Both the position numbers and the translations under genes were made by a program. Source: Chloroflexota bacterium (lineage in GTDB: Bacteria > Chloroflexota > Dehalococcoidia > Dehalococcoidales > RBG-16-60-22). Taken from it: a stretch of 43,477 nt of DNA. The notes beneath the pieces are model-generated. The model saw only the letters and a list, made by a program, of their open reading frames with translations. It was not told the origin of the DNA and searched no databases. The DNA lies in assembly GCA_016190695.1 (NCBI GenBank), contig JACPQC010000022.1, positions 1-43,477 of the forward strand. Direction: 5' to 3'. Numbering within the stretch: the first letter of the stretch is position 1; each line of letters begins with the position of its first letter. Of the stretch, positions 7,832-15,779 are shown in pieces.

Positions 7832-8173
7832 GTGGTCAGACTCCCTGATGCTGAAAAAGCTATCATAGAGCCTGGAAAACTTGCAGGCTACATCCTTTCT
7901 TCTACGCATCCCGTGGGTCGGTTCAAAGCCGCTGTCTTCCAGAAGTTGGGATACTCCTCAGAAAACTGGGAGGAATTTGAACACAATTTGAGAAAGCTAG
8001 TTCTTACCCAAGCTGCTTTGAAAGTTGGAGAATCTCAATATGGGAAGAAGTATTTAGTCAAAGGCCCGTTCACTGGCACCTCAGGCAACACGAAGCAAAT
8101 TGTGACTATATGGGTTATACTTGAGGGCGAGAGCACTCCCAGATTTGTAACTGCTTACCCAGGAGAACTGTAA
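7832..8173 (+). CDS. DUF6883-like protein
   Basis: A 113-residue protein beginning MVRLPDAEKAIIEPGKLAGY and containing SSTHPVGRFKAAVFQKLGY, text I associate with the DUF6883 family. I choose the GTG at 7832 because GAGGAA sits 7 nt upstream and the family usually opens with the LPxAEKAxI motif; the ATG at 7817 has no ribosome binding site. The stop codon overlaps the next start (TAATG at 8171-8175), so the two are translationally coupled. Family members are frequently paired with DUF4926 proteins in accessory regions; a toxin-antitoxin or related role has been suggested by context only. The pair is AT-rich against its surroundings, consistent with transfer. Function unknown. Confidence 0.8.
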   Translation: MVRLPDAEKAIIEPGKLAGYILSSTHPVGRFKAAVFQKLGYSSENWEEFEHNLRKLVLTQAALKVGESQYGKKYLVKGPFTGTSGNTKQIVTIWVILEGESTPRFVTAYPGEL

Positions 8174-8406
8174 TGAAATTCGAAAAATTGGAAATAGTGG
8201 TCCTTGCACATGACATACTTGAGCACGGACTCCAGGCGAGTGATGTAGGTACAGTAGTGGAAATCTATCCCGGAGGCGGGCTGGAGGTCGAGTTTGTGAG
8301 GGCGTCCGGGATAACCCAAGCTTTACTCACTTTGACAGACCAAGACGTCAGGAAGATAGATTCGCACGACCTTTTATCGATACGACGACTGGCTGAAGTG
8401 AGCTAA
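8173..8406 (+). CDS. DUF4926-like protein
   Basis: A 77-residue protein (MKFEKLEIVVLAHDILEHGLQ...GDVGTVVEIYPGG-like core) that looks like the DUF4926 family: a small beta-rich, SH3-like fold with LxxxDVGTVVxIYPGGGLEVEF. It is coupled to the preceding DUF6883-like gene by a one-base TAATG overlap with AGGAGA just upstream. The pairing of these two families is a known arrangement; the biochemical role of neither is established to my knowledge. The 8407-8492 gap that follows has weak imperfect dyads and no convincing terminator. Confidence 0.8.
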   Translation: MKFEKLEIVVLAHDILEHGLQASDVGTVVEIYPGGGLEVEFVRASGITQALLTLTDQDVRKIDSHDLLSIRRLAEVS

Positions 8407-8492
8407 ACGAGGCTCATTCGTCTTGTCTCGCTTTCGGATGAAGCCCTTAACCCCCAGGCCTCAGAAGGCTGCAGCCGAGAAGAAGAAACAGG

Positions 8493-9773
8493 CTACTTCC
8501 TCTCCAGCACCACCGCCATGCCCTGCCCCCCGCCGATGCACAGCGTGGCCAGCCCGTACTTCAGGTCACGGCGGGCCATATCGTGGGCAAGGGTGACGAC
8601 TATCCTGGCACCGGTGCAGCCGATGGGATGCCCCAGCGAGATACCGCCCCCGTGAGGGTTCGTCCTGGCCAGGTCAAGCCCAATCTCCTTGATCACGCCC
8701 AGGGCCTGCGAGGAAAAGGCCTCGTTCAACTCGATGCAATCGATGTCCTTCATGGTGAGACCAGCCCGTTCCAGCGCCTTCTTGGTTGCCGGTACGGCCC
8801 CCATGCCCATATACGCCGGATCAACGCCCCCCGATGCGTAAGACTTGATGGTGGCCAGGGGCTTGAGTCCCAGTTCCGCCGCCTTCTCCGCAGACATTAT
8901 CACCAGGGCGGAAGCGGCATCGGTGATGCCTGAAGCATTCCCCGATGTGACCGCTCCATCCCTCTTGAATACCGGCGGCAGCTTGCCCAGAAGCTCCATC
9001 GATGTCTCCCTGGGGTGTTCGTCAACATCGAAGAGCCTGGTCTCTTTCTTCACCCTGACGTCCACCGGAACGATCTCCTGCCGGAATACGCCGGCCTTGG
9101 TCGCCGCGAGCGCCCTCTGGTTGCTCATCAGGGCAAACTCGTCCTGCTCTTTCCTGTTTATGCCGTACTTATCGGCGATGTTCTCGGAAGTGAGTCCCAT
9201 GTGATAGCCGTTAAATATCTCCCAGAGGCCATCATGGACCATGCCGTCGACCAGTTCGGCATTGAACATCCTGGCCCCCCACCTCGCCTTGGGCATGTAA
9301 TAGGGAGCACAGCTCATATTCTCCATGCCGCCAGCGATAACAACGTCAGCATCGCCCGCCTTTATGCTCTGGGCAGCCAGCGCCACCGCTTTCATCCCCG
9401 AAGCGCAGACCTTGTTCACAGTAAAGGCGTTTACCTCTTTGGGCATGCCGGCGTAAATGGACGACTGGCGGGCCACGTTCTGTCCCTGGCCGCCCTGGAG
9501 GACGTTGCCCATGATGACCTCGTCCACCTTGATCTCGCGGAGCGCGCCATTCCAGTCGTGGTACTTTTGCTCCAGATCTATCATTTCGCTGGACTTGAGC
9601 GCTTCGGGGGCGTAGTCCTGCTCCCGGGAATCACGCCCCGGCTTGAGATTGGCCTTCTTCATCGCCTCCCTGATGACGATGCTCCCCAGCCTGACAGCCG
9701 GGACATCCTGCAATGCGCCGCCGTAGTTTCCTATGGCAGTCCTCACTCCACTGACGATAACAGCTTCTCTCAT
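8493..9773 (-). CDS. acetyl-CoA acetyltransferase (thiolase)
   Basis: A 426-residue thiolase that condenses or cleaves acetyl-CoA/3-ketoacyl-CoA. The nucleophile is Cys123 ([10 protein letters not shown]), the general-base loop is GHPIG with His382, and Cys412 lies in LCIGGGQG. Classical thiolases are about 390 residues; this one has about 33 extra residues at about 47-80 ([16 protein letters not shown]...DWNGALREI) between the N-terminal strand-helix and the [10 protein letters not shown] strand, which resembles no family core element I know. It is the last gene of the 12290-to-8493 operon with a crotonase, an HBD and an SDR, fitting either fatty-acid breakdown or reductive chain building. 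ATG is preceded by GGGAGAGGACC. Confidence 0.93.
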   Translation of the reverse strand: MREAVIVSGVRTAIGNYGGALQDVPAVRLGSIVIREAMKKANLKPGRDSREQDYAPEALKSSEMIDLEQKYHDWNGALREIKVDEVIMGNVLQGGQGQNVARQSSIYAGMPKEVNAFTVNKVCASGMKAVALAAQSIKAGDADVVIAGGMENMSCAPYYMPKARWGARMFNAELVDGMVHDGLWEIFNGYHMGLTSENIADKYGINRKEQDEFALMSNQRALAATKAGVFRQEIVPVDVRVKKETRLFDVDEHPRETSMELLGKLPPVFKRDGAVTSGNASGITDAASALVIMSAEKAAELGLKPLATIKSYASGGVDPAYMGMGAVPATKKALERAGLTMKDIDCIELNEAFSSQALGVIKEIGLDLARTNPHGGGISLGHPIGCTGARIVVTLAHDMARRDLKYGLATLCIGGGQGMAVVLERK

Positions 9774-9802
9774 GGTCCTCTCCCAACAAATTTATCCCTG
9801 AA

Positions 9803-10561
9803 CTAAAAAGTGAACAGGCTTGCGCCTCCGCTCACCTCTATGGCTTCGCCGGTAAGATAGCTCGACTCCTCGGAAGCGAGGAACGCCACAACATTGCTCA
9901 GCTCCTGGGGTTGGCCCATGCGGCGCAGTGCCAGGCGTTTGACGATGCGCTCCCGGAACTCAGGGGCTACTTCGTAAAAGCTGCCACCATCAAAAACGCC
10001 CAGGACAATGGCGTTGGAGGTTATGCCGCGGCGCGCACCTTCCAGGGCGATGGTCTTGGTCAGGCCGATAAGCCCCGCCTTGGTGGCAGCGTAGCTGCAC
10101 TGGCCGATGCCGCCCATGGTGCCGGCTATCGAGGAAATGTTGATCACACGCCCCCAGCCCCGCTCCGCCATCGCCGGAAAGCAGCACTTGGTGGTATTGA
10201 AGGCACCGGTGAGGTTAACGGACAGGTCCCGGTCCCAGTCTTCCTTCTTCATGTTGACTATGGTGGTGGCCCGCACTATGCCGAAAGCGGCGTTGTTGAC
10301 CAGGATATCTACCGGCCCCAGCTCTTTGCTCACCTTCTCCACGCCGGCGCTGACCTCATCCAGTTTGGCTACGTCCATCTTGACCGCCAGGGCCTTTCTG
10401 CCCAGCGCCCGGGCTTCTTCAGCCACCGCCTCGGCCTTTTCCAGGTGGCTGTGACCGGTGATCACGATATTGCAGCCGGCCTTCGCCAGGGTCAGGCAAT
10501 GCATCCTCCCCAGCGCGCCGGACCCCCCGGTGACCATTGCCACCTTGCCTTCAATACTCAT
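9803..10561 (-). CDS. SDR-family oxidoreductase (FabG-like)
   Basis: A 252-residue classical short-chain dehydrogenase/reductase. It has the NAD(P) glycine motif TGGSGALG (about residues 10-17), NNAAFG (about 88-93), the catalytic Ser in NISSIAGT and the YAATK Tyr-Lys pair (about 157-161). Members oxidise or reduce hydroxyl/keto groups; beside a thiolase, HBD and crotonase the likely substrate is a 3-hydroxyacyl-CoA or related alcohol (inference). It sits 29 nt upstream of the thiolase and 68 nt after the HBD gene. Which nucleotide it uses is not clear from the sequence. Confidence 0.88.
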   Translation of the reverse strand: MSIEGKVAMVTGGSGALGRMHCLTLAKAGCNIVITGHSHLEKAEAVAEEARALGRKALAVKMDVAKLDEVSAGVEKVSKELGPVDILVNNAAFGIVRATTIVNMKKEDWDRDLSVNLTGAFNTTKCCFPAMAERGWGRVINISSIAGTMGGIGQCSYAATKAGLIGLTKTIALEGARRGITSNAIVLGVFDGGSFYEVAPEFRERIVKRLALRRMGQPQELSNVVAFLASEESSYLTGEAIEVSGGASLFTF

Positions 10562-10629
10562 TACACTACTCCTTACTCATATTGTGAAGTAAAAAAGCGA
10601 GGAAGGATGACCCTCGTGGGGCATCAGCC

Positions 10630-11481
10630 TTATTTATAGTCGTAAAAACCCTTGCCGGTCTTGCGCCCCAGCCATCCGGCGGTCACCATCTTGTTAAGCA
10701 AGGTGGGGGTGATGTACTGGGGGTCTTTGAACTCCTCATAGATACCGTTGGCGATGAAGGCCAGCGTGTCCAGCCCCACGAGGTCGCACAGCGTCAATGG
10801 CCCCATCGGGTGGTTGAGTCCCAGGTTCAGACCGGTGTCAATATCTTCCCTGGTGGCGACGCCGCACTCGTACATCCTGATGGCGTTGAGCAACTGCGGC
10901 ACCATGAGGCGGTTAACGATGAATCCGGGCATGTCGCGGGCGATGATGATGGTCTTGCCCACCGATTTGCCGAACTGCTTGCCGGTCTCCAGGGTATCGT
11001 CGCTGGTGGCAATGGACCGGACTATTTCCAGCAGTTTCATGATCGGTACCGGGTTAAAGAAGTGCAGGCCCAGCACCTTCTCCGGCCTGGAAGTGGCCCG
11101 GGCCATGTCCATTATCGACAGTCCCGATGTATTGGAGGCCAGAATGGCGTGGGGCGGGGCTACCTTGTCAAGGTCGGCGAATATCTTCTTCTTGAGTTCC
11201 AGGTTCTCAACTGCCGCCTCGATGACCAGGTCGCAGTCGCCAAAATCGGTAGTGGTGGTAGTACCCTTGATACGCCCCAGCGTGGCGTCCTTGTCCTGCT
11301 GGGAGAGCTTCCCCTTTTCCACGCCCCTGGAGAGCGAGGAATTGATCGCCCACAGGCCCTTGTTCAGCAGCGCATCGTTTATCTCGGAGACAACCACCTG
11401 GTAGCCTGACTGGGCAGTGACCTGAACGATGCCTCCCCCCATCAACCCGCAGCCGACAACGCCAACTTTCTTGATGTCCAT
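10630..11481 (-). CDS. 3-hydroxyacyl-CoA (3-hydroxybutyryl-CoA) dehydrogenase
   Basis: A 283-residue dehydrogenase of the Hbd/PaaH type. The N-terminal Rossmann motif is VGVVGCGLMGGGIVQ (residues 6-20), followed by ASNTSGLSI and the catalytic-His region LHFFNPVPIMKLLEIV, then the C-terminal helical domain (GFIVNRLMVPQLLNA, HPMGPLTLCDLVGLDT). It interconverts 3-hydroxyacyl-CoA and 3-ketoacyl-CoA with NAD(P). Length is standard. It follows the crotonase gene by 20 nt in the same operon, so hydratase, dehydrogenase and thiolase together make the classic core of beta-oxidation or its reverse. Confidence 0.94.
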   Translation of the reverse strand: MDIKKVGVVGCGLMGGGIVQVTAQSGYQVVVSEINDALLNKGLWAINSSLSRGVEKGKLSQQDKDATLGRIKGTTTTTDFGDCDLVIEAAVENLELKKKIFADLDKVAPPHAILASNTSGLSIMDMARATSRPEKVLGLHFFNPVPIMKLLEIVRSIATSDDTLETGKQFGKSVGKTIIIARDMPGFIVNRLMVPQLLNAIRMYECGVATREDIDTGLNLGLNHPMGPLTLCDLVGLDTLAFIANGIYEEFKDPQYITPTLLNKMVTAGWLGRKTGKGFYDYK

Positions 11482-11501
11482 ACTTCTCCTCTTCAGAGTG
11501 T

Positions 11502-12290
11502 TTATCTGGCCTTGTAGACCGGTTTTCTCTTTTCAACAAAGGCGCCGGTGCCCTCGGCGAAGTCCTCTGTCCGGGACAAATAGGCCTCCAGGGCGTTCTC
11601 CAGCCTCAAGCCGTCATCCAGCGCCATGCTGGTGCCCCGGACCATGGCCTCTTTGGCCGCCCTTACTGCCAGCGGGCCGGCCTGGCAGATGATATCGGCC
11701 CATTCCCTGGCGGTGGACATCACTTTGTCCGGGGGGACAACGGCGTTGACCAGGCCGATGCGATAGGCCTCCTGGGCATCGATGGGCCGCCCCGTAAACA
11801 GCAATTCCGCGGCCTTGCACCAGGGGGCCATCCTGGGCAGCCGCTGCGTGCCGCCCCAGCCGGGTATCAGCCCCAGGTTGACCTCCGGCAGGCCCAGGCG
11901 GGCTTTCTCAGAGGCTATCCTGATATCGCAGGCCAGCACCATCTCCATGCCACCGCCCAGGGCGATTCCGTTTATGGCGGCGATAAGCGGCTTCCACAGC
12001 TCCAGCCCGCGCATGTGAGTGGCCGGGATGGCCCACGGCTTTTCCTGGACGTTTTCTTTCATGAAGGGAAGCATGTCTTTGATGTCAGCCCCGGCACAGA
12101 AGGCCTTTTCGCCGGCGCCGGTCATGATGCCCACCCACAGCTCCGGATCGTCCCGGAAATCGACTAACGCCTGGTGAAGCTCGGTGATGGCCTGTACATT
12201 GATGGAGTTCAATGCCTCCGGACGATTGATGGTGAAGATAGCGATCCTGCCGTCTTTCTTGTAGTCAACAGCCACGTTTTCCCCTTTCAT
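11502..12290 (-). CDS. enoyl-CoA hydratase/isomerase (crotonase family)
   Basis: A 262-residue crotonase-fold enzyme. The oxyanion-hole segments are AFCAGADIKDM and GIALGGGMEM, and GLPEVNLGLIPGWGGTQRLPR carries the Glu expected for hydratase activity. It adds water to trans-2-enoyl-CoA. First gene of the four-gene operon, with the promoter at 12392-12421 and a leader of about 95 nt. The ATG is preceded by a weak Shine-Dalgarno; a second in-frame initiation at MKGEN itself is the only reasonable start because the frame upstream is short. Confidence 0.93.
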   Translation of the reverse strand: MKGENVAVDYKKDGRIAIFTINRPEALNSINVQAITELHQALVDFRDDPELWVGIMTGAGEKAFCAGADIKDMLPFMKENVQEKPWAIPATHMRGLELWKPLIAAINGIALGGGMEMVLACDIRIASEKARLGLPEVNLGLIPGWGGTQRLPRMAPWCKAAELLFTGRPIDAQEAYRIGLVNAVVPPDKVMSTAREWADIICQAGPLAVRAAKEAMVRGTSMALDDGLRLENALEAYLSRTEDFAEGTGAFVEKRKPVYKAR

Positions 12291-12391
12291 TCAAGTTTTA
12301 GTAGCCTATAGTCCGACCGGCGGAGGCGTTATCGCTCGCAACAACTCTCCGTGGAGATAAGATATGGTTGCCGGGGAGTGAACACTGTCTG

Positions 12392-12421
12392 ATTTTAGCA
12401 GGAATGCCACCAGACCGTCAA
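12392..12421 (-). promoter_or_regulatory. promoter of the acyl-CoA operon
   Basis: On the minus strand TTGACG (12416-12421) and TAAAAT (12392-12397) are 18 bp apart, and the -10 has an upstream TG (TGCTAAAAT, extended -10). The start site would be near 12385. With the plus-strand promoter at 12509-12537 this fills the 305-bp divergent gap 12291-12595; I see no gene in it. Confidence 0.65.
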
Positions 12422-12508
12422 GGCGAGCGTAAGCAAAGCAGTTTCTCGTTGTGTTGTACCTTACCCGCCCCTGTGATGAGAATGTTATCCCTAAATGACC
12501 GCAAAGGC

Positions 12509-12537
12509 TTGACACTTGCAGGAGGCTCTAATATGAT
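12509..12537 (+). promoter_or_regulatory. promoter of the M50 protease gene
   Basis: TTGACA (12509-12514) and TATGAT (12532-12537) are 17 bp apart. The predicted start is near 12544, leaving a leader of about 52 nt before the ATG at 12596. Confidence 0.7.
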
Positions 12538-12595
12538 GAGTAAAGAGGGTCCGGCGGAGTCCGGTAGTCGATTTGATTGAGGACAGGGAGTAGCT

Positions 12596-13714
12596 ATGAA
12601 AGGCTCTCTTGGTCTCCTGCGGATTGCCGGCATCAGGATAGGTATTCACTATACCTGGCTGCTGGCCTTTGTCCTGATAACCTGGTCCCTCGCCCAGGGG
12701 TTCTTTCCCCGCTTCTTTCCGGGATGGAGCCAGACAGAGTACTGGATTACCGGCGTTATCGCGGCACTGACCCTCTTCCTCTCGGTGCTGATACATGAGC
12801 TGGCGCATTCCTTTGTGGCCAAGGCCAGCGGCCTCCCCGTTGAGAACATCACCCTCTTTATCTTCGGGGGAGTGAGCAACATCGGCGGCGAGATGAAGAA
12901 ACCCAGGGCCGAGTTTGTCATGGCAGTGATCGGCCCGGTGAGCAGCCTGGTCCTGGCCGCCATCTTCTGGGGGCTGAGGCAGTTCGCCGGAGATTCTACC
13001 AGCCCCCTTGCAGCGACTTTCACCTATCTGGCGCTGGTGAACGCCCTGCTCGGCGCTTTCAATCTCCTGCCCGGCTTTCCCCTCGATGGGGGCCGGGTGC
13101 TGCGCTCGATCCTCTGGGGCATCACCAGGAACATCAGAAAGGCCACCAACATCGCCGCCACGGTAGGGCAGATATTGGCCTTCGGCCTCATCGGCTTCGG
13201 CGTTTTCCAGTTCCTCCAGGGGGACTTCCTGGGCGGGCTGTGGGTGGCCTTCATCGGCTGGTTCCTCAACGGTGCGGCAGACGCCAGCCGACAGGAAGTA
13301 ACCCTCCAGGAGCACTTTCGAGGCGTCCGGGTCAAAGATATCATGGACGCCACCCCGGAGACAGTCACCCCGGAGGTCACCGTGGCCGACGTGGTCAAGA
13401 ACATATTTCTGCGCCGGGGACGCCGGGCAGCTCCGGTGTGCCGGGATGGCCGACTGGCCGGTATTGTGACGCTGACAGACGTAAAAGAGCTACCCCAGCA
13501 GGACTGGGCGACGACGGCAGTGTCTGAGATTATGGCCACCCAGCCCCTTTACAGTGTCCGCCCCGAGGATGACCTCGGCTCCGCCTTCCGGCTCCTGGCG
13601 CAGTATGGCATCAACCAGGTGCTGGTGCTGCAGGATGGTAAACTGGCCGGCCTGCTTAGCCGGGCCGATGTTATCCAGCACCTCCAGCTTAGCCAAGAAA
13701 TAGGCATGTCCTAG
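12596..13714 (+). CDS. site-2 protease family (M50) metalloprotease with CBS pair
   Basis: A 372-residue intramembrane zinc protease-like protein. Residues 1 to about 225 hold five or six hydrophobic segments, with the zinc motif HELAH at 67-71 and the second active-site motif NLLPGFPLDGG at 156-166 (Asp164 as third ligand). A pair of CBS domains follows from about residue 245 to the end (VKDIMDATPETVTPEVTVADVV...; VSEIMATQPLYSVRPEDDL), probably an adenosine-nucleotide sensing module. This SpoIVFB/Rip3-like architecture cleaves membrane-bound regulators or lipoproteins in known cases; its substrate here is unknown. GGGAG lies 5 nt before the ATG. It is a single-gene unit followed by repeat DNA. 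Confidence 0.92.
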   Translation: MKGSLGLLRIAGIRIGIHYTWLLAFVLITWSLAQGFFPRFFPGWSQTEYWITGVIAALTLFLSVLIHELAHSFVAKASGLPVENITLFIFGGVSNIGGEMKKPRAEFVMAVIGPVSSLVLAAIFWGLRQFAGDSTSPLAATFTYLALVNALLGAFNLLPGFPLDGGRVLRSILWGITRNIRKATNIAATVGQILAFGLIGFGVFQFLQGDFLGGLWVAFIGWFLNGAADASRQEVTLQEHFRGVRVKDIMDATPETVTPEVTVADVVKNIFLRRGRRAAPVCRDGRLAGIVTLTDVKELPQQDWATTAVSEIMATQPLYSVRPEDDLGSAFRLLAQYGINQVLVLQDGKLAGLLSRADVIQHLQLSQEIGMS

Positions 13715-13899
13715 CGCCCTATGCATAGACATTTTCACTTATTTACCATACCGACGGAAGTCGGTATCCAGACGTTTTCTGGTTCCGTATCGAGCCTGCC
13801 CTGGAAAGGGTAAGGAATGGTCAATATGTCGCAAGCCATGTTTCTTCGAACGTTGCATTTAGGCAACGAACGCAATGTATTTTGTAGCACTGCTATGCC

Positions 13900-13992
13900 C
13901 TGTCATTGCGAGCCATCCCGCCTCAAGCGGGAGGCGTGGCAATCTCACATTATATGGATTGCCACGTCGCCTTCGGCTCCTCGCAATGACAG
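13900..13992. repeat. 93-bp palindromic element with 13-bp inverted ends
   Basis: CTGTCATTGCGAG (13900-13912) is repeated exactly inverted as CTCGCAATGACAG (13980-13992). Inside, ATCCCGCCTCAAGCGGGAGG forms a hairpin and GGCAATC/GATTGCC another dyad around the AT-rich centre. It occupies the 13715-14099 gap along with the CCGACGGAAGTCGG hairpin near 13750; no gene is visible there. Elements starting TGTCATTGCGAG are dispersed intergenic repeats in many bacteria. Confidence 0.8.
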
Positions 13993-14099
13993 TTTAAGTG
14001 TTGCTTGAGCACTAGCTTCTGGCCTTCTGGAACAATGTGGTGAGCTTATTCGCAAGTAAAGGTCCATATTCGGACAAAAGAGAACAAGGAGGTAATCGA

Positions 14100-14573
14100 G
14101 TGTATCAAAAGTTGCTGGTCCCGCTGGACGGCTCGGAGCTGGCCGAATGCGTCTTGCCACATGTCGAGGTCATTGCCAGGGGCTGTGAGACAAAGAACCT
14201 GGTGCTGTTCAGAGTGGTCGAGCCGGTGGTAATCCCCCCCGGCGCCGACGGCCCCGCCTTCACCCACGAAGAGACCAGCCGGATGGACGAGCGGCATCTC
14301 AGTGAAGCGCGCGACTACCTTGAGAGTCTGGCAAGCCGTGAAAAATTCAGAGGTCTGAACATCAGCACGGAGGTCGTTCTGGGCAGGGTGGCCGAAAGCA
14401 TATGTGACTATGCCGAAAACAACGGGGTTGATTTCATCGCTATAGCCACCCACGGCCGCTCCGGGGTGAGCCGCTGGGTCTGGGGCAGCGTGGCTGACCG
14501 GATCCTCCGCTCCTCCAGCGTACCGGTGCTCATGGTGCGCTCGCCCGGGTGCCAGCCCCGTACCCAGACGTAG
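14100..14573 (+). CDS. universal stress protein (UspA family)
   Basis: A 157-residue Usp-fold protein. The start [16 protein letters not shown] is a GTG at 14100-14102 with AAGGAGG 6-7 nt upstream, better than the upstream ATG at 14037, which would add an unrelated N-terminus. The ATP-binding signature G-x2-G-x9-G-(S/T) is present as [15 protein letters not shown] near residues 120-134. UspA proteins of this type bind ATP and act in stress adaptation; no target can be inferred. It stands alone between two repeat-rich gaps; a second Usp is encoded at 16867-17334. Confidence 0.92.
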   Translation: MYQKLLVPLDGSELAECVLPHVEVIARGCETKNLVLFRVVEPVVIPPGADGPAFTHEETSRMDERHLSEARDYLESLASREKFRGLNISTEVVLGRVAESICDYAENNGVDFIAIATHGRSGVSRWVWGSVADRILRSSSVPVLMVRSPGCQPRTQT

Positions 14574-14663
14574 GCCCGTTTTGCGGAAAAACATCACTGC
14601 TGTCCAATCATCCATGCCCGCTTGCAGCGAGCATCATGAAGTATGAAAATAGATATGTACTAC

Positions 14664-14781
14664 TGTCATTCTGATCGTAGCGAAGAATCTGGGTGGGCGG
14701 GGCATAGCCCCACTCCAGATTCTTCAGTCGCGCTTGTCCACCAAAGCCTCGGCGGAGGTGGGTCGCTTCTTCGGAATGACA
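14664..14781. repeat. dispersed imperfect palindrome (TGTCATTCTGA family)
   Basis: TGTCATTCTGA with GCGAAGAATCTGG on the left is mirrored by CCAGATTCTTC and TTCTTCGGAATGACA on the right. The same words (CTCAGAATGACA, GAGATTCTTCG, GCGAAGGGTCTGG) occur in the 41714-41912 element, so the two are related, but this copy lacks the GGCTGTCCGAAA ends. Confidence 0.7.
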
Positions 14782-14970
14782 TTTTCGTCGGTATTTTCGG
14801 AGCAAATTAAAAATAGGGATTAGAAGGGGCTTCGCCCCTTCAACAAATCTCTTCCCTCCCCCTCTGGGGAAGGGATAAAGGGATGGGGCAGTGTGCCTGG
14901 AATATGTTTGCCTGGTTCCAAATAACTCCCCTCTGGATACCAGCGAAAGCTGGTATGACAATCTATACGT
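14782..14970. other. non-coding spacer with small hairpins
   Basis: Part of the 642-bp gap 14574-15215. GAAGGGG-CTTCG-CCCCTTC (14823-14841) is a 7-bp stem without a following T-tract, and ATACCAGCGAAAGCTGGTAT (about 14937-14956) belongs to the same hairpin family as 1184-1246. The minus-strand open frames here are made of repeat DNA; I see no gene or promoter. Confidence 0.5.
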
Positions 14971-15115
14971 AGCAGTGTGATGAAAAAGTCTCGGTTGAGT
15001 TTCCTCCTTTGAAAAAGGGGGGCGGAAGAGGGATTTTCTACTCTCAAAATCCCTCTCTATCTCCCTTTCTTAAAGGGAGACGACACATCTTTACTTATTT
15101 TTCATCAACCTGGCA
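14971..15115 (+). repeat. MITE-like palindromic repeat, copy 3 (most complete)
   Basis: The left end AGCAGTGTGATGAAAAAGT and the right end ATTTTTCATCAACCTGGC are imperfect terminal inverted repeats of about 16-18 bp. Between them lie two G/C-tract hairpins (CCTCCTTTGAAAAAGGGGGG and CTCCCTTTCTTAAAGGGAG) joined by GAAGAGGGATTTT and AAAATCCCTCTCTATC. Same order as the copy at 6119-6247, reversed at 1038-1174. No coding capacity. Confidence 0.78.
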
Positions 15116-15215
15116 GGTCTGAAAAACCAGGTTCGCCGTTAAACGATGCTGTCTAAATCAAACCTGATCGAGAAACCTATTTTGGACAAGAGTGAAAAAA
15201 CATAGGAGGTGTCGA

Positions 15216-15767
15216 ATGGCCAGGGTAGCCAGAGAGGTAGTGGAGAAAGCAGGTGTCAATGTCGATCAACTGGTGCAACTACTGGTAACAAATGCCGCCG
15301 CCGAGCTTACCACCTACTATTATTACACCATACTCAGGGCCAACCTCATCGGCCTCGACGGCGAGACCGTCAAGGAGATCGCCGAGATAGCCCGCCTGGA
15401 AGACCGCAACCACTTCGAAGCCCTTGTCCCCCGCATCTACGAGCTTGGCGGCAGACTGCCCGACAACATGAACGAGTTTCACGATTGTTCCGCCTGTCCA
15501 CCGGCGAGGCTGCCCCAGGACCCCAGGGACACCAAGGCCATCTTGCAGGTGCTGGTGGACGCAGAGAGATGCGCGGTGCGCGGCTATACCCATATCTGCA
15601 ACCTCACTGCCGGCAAAGACCACCGCACCTATGACCTGTCCCAGGCTATCCTCAACGAGGAAGTGGAGCACGAGTCCTGGTTCTCCGAGTTCCTGGGAGA
15701 AGGGCCTTCCGGCCATTTCATGCGGCGCGGTGATACCTCGCCCTTCGTGTCCAAGTTCCTCAAGTAA
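15216..15767 (+). CDS. DPSL-type ferritin (Dps-like thioferritin)
   Basis: A 183-residue ferritin-like four-helix protein. Candidate ferroxidase ligands are Glu30 (NAAAELTTYYYY), Glu62 and His66 (RLEDRNHFEAL), Glu117 (DAERCAVRGY), Glu149 and His152 (NEEVEHESWF). Cys91, Cys94 (CSACPP) and Cys119, Cys128 lie close to the site, a feature of the DPSL (thioferritin) group of prokaryotic Dps-like proteins, which store iron and detoxify peroxide. I choose the ATG at 15216 since GGAGGT lies 5-6 nt upstream; an upstream ATG at 15192 adds only a short basic stretch. It is followed 12 nt later by a ZIP transporter and then a cytochrome-b5-like gene. Confidence 0.9.
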   Translation: MARVAREVVEKAGVNVDQLVQLLVTNAAAELTTYYYYTILRANLIGLDGETVKEIAEIARLEDRNHFEALVPRIYELGGRLPDNMNEFHDCSACPPARLPQDPRDTKAILQVLVDAERCAVRGYTHICNLTAGKDHRTYDLSQAILNEEVEHESWFSEFLGEGPSGHFMRRGDTSPFVSKFLK

Positions 15768-15779
15768 GACGGATGGAAA

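Noticed and set aside
12531-12580. A 15-codon leader-peptide-like frame (ATGATGAGTAAAGAG...) with GGAGG upstream
   Set aside because: It overlaps the -10 of the near-consensus promoter 12509-12537, so most transcripts would start after its ATG. Promoter and leader peptide cannot both be right.
14608-15047. Minus-strand open frames of 75-117 codons
   Set aside because: Composed of the dispersed palindromes 14664-14781, 14823-14841 and the left end of the MITE-like copy; no coding character.
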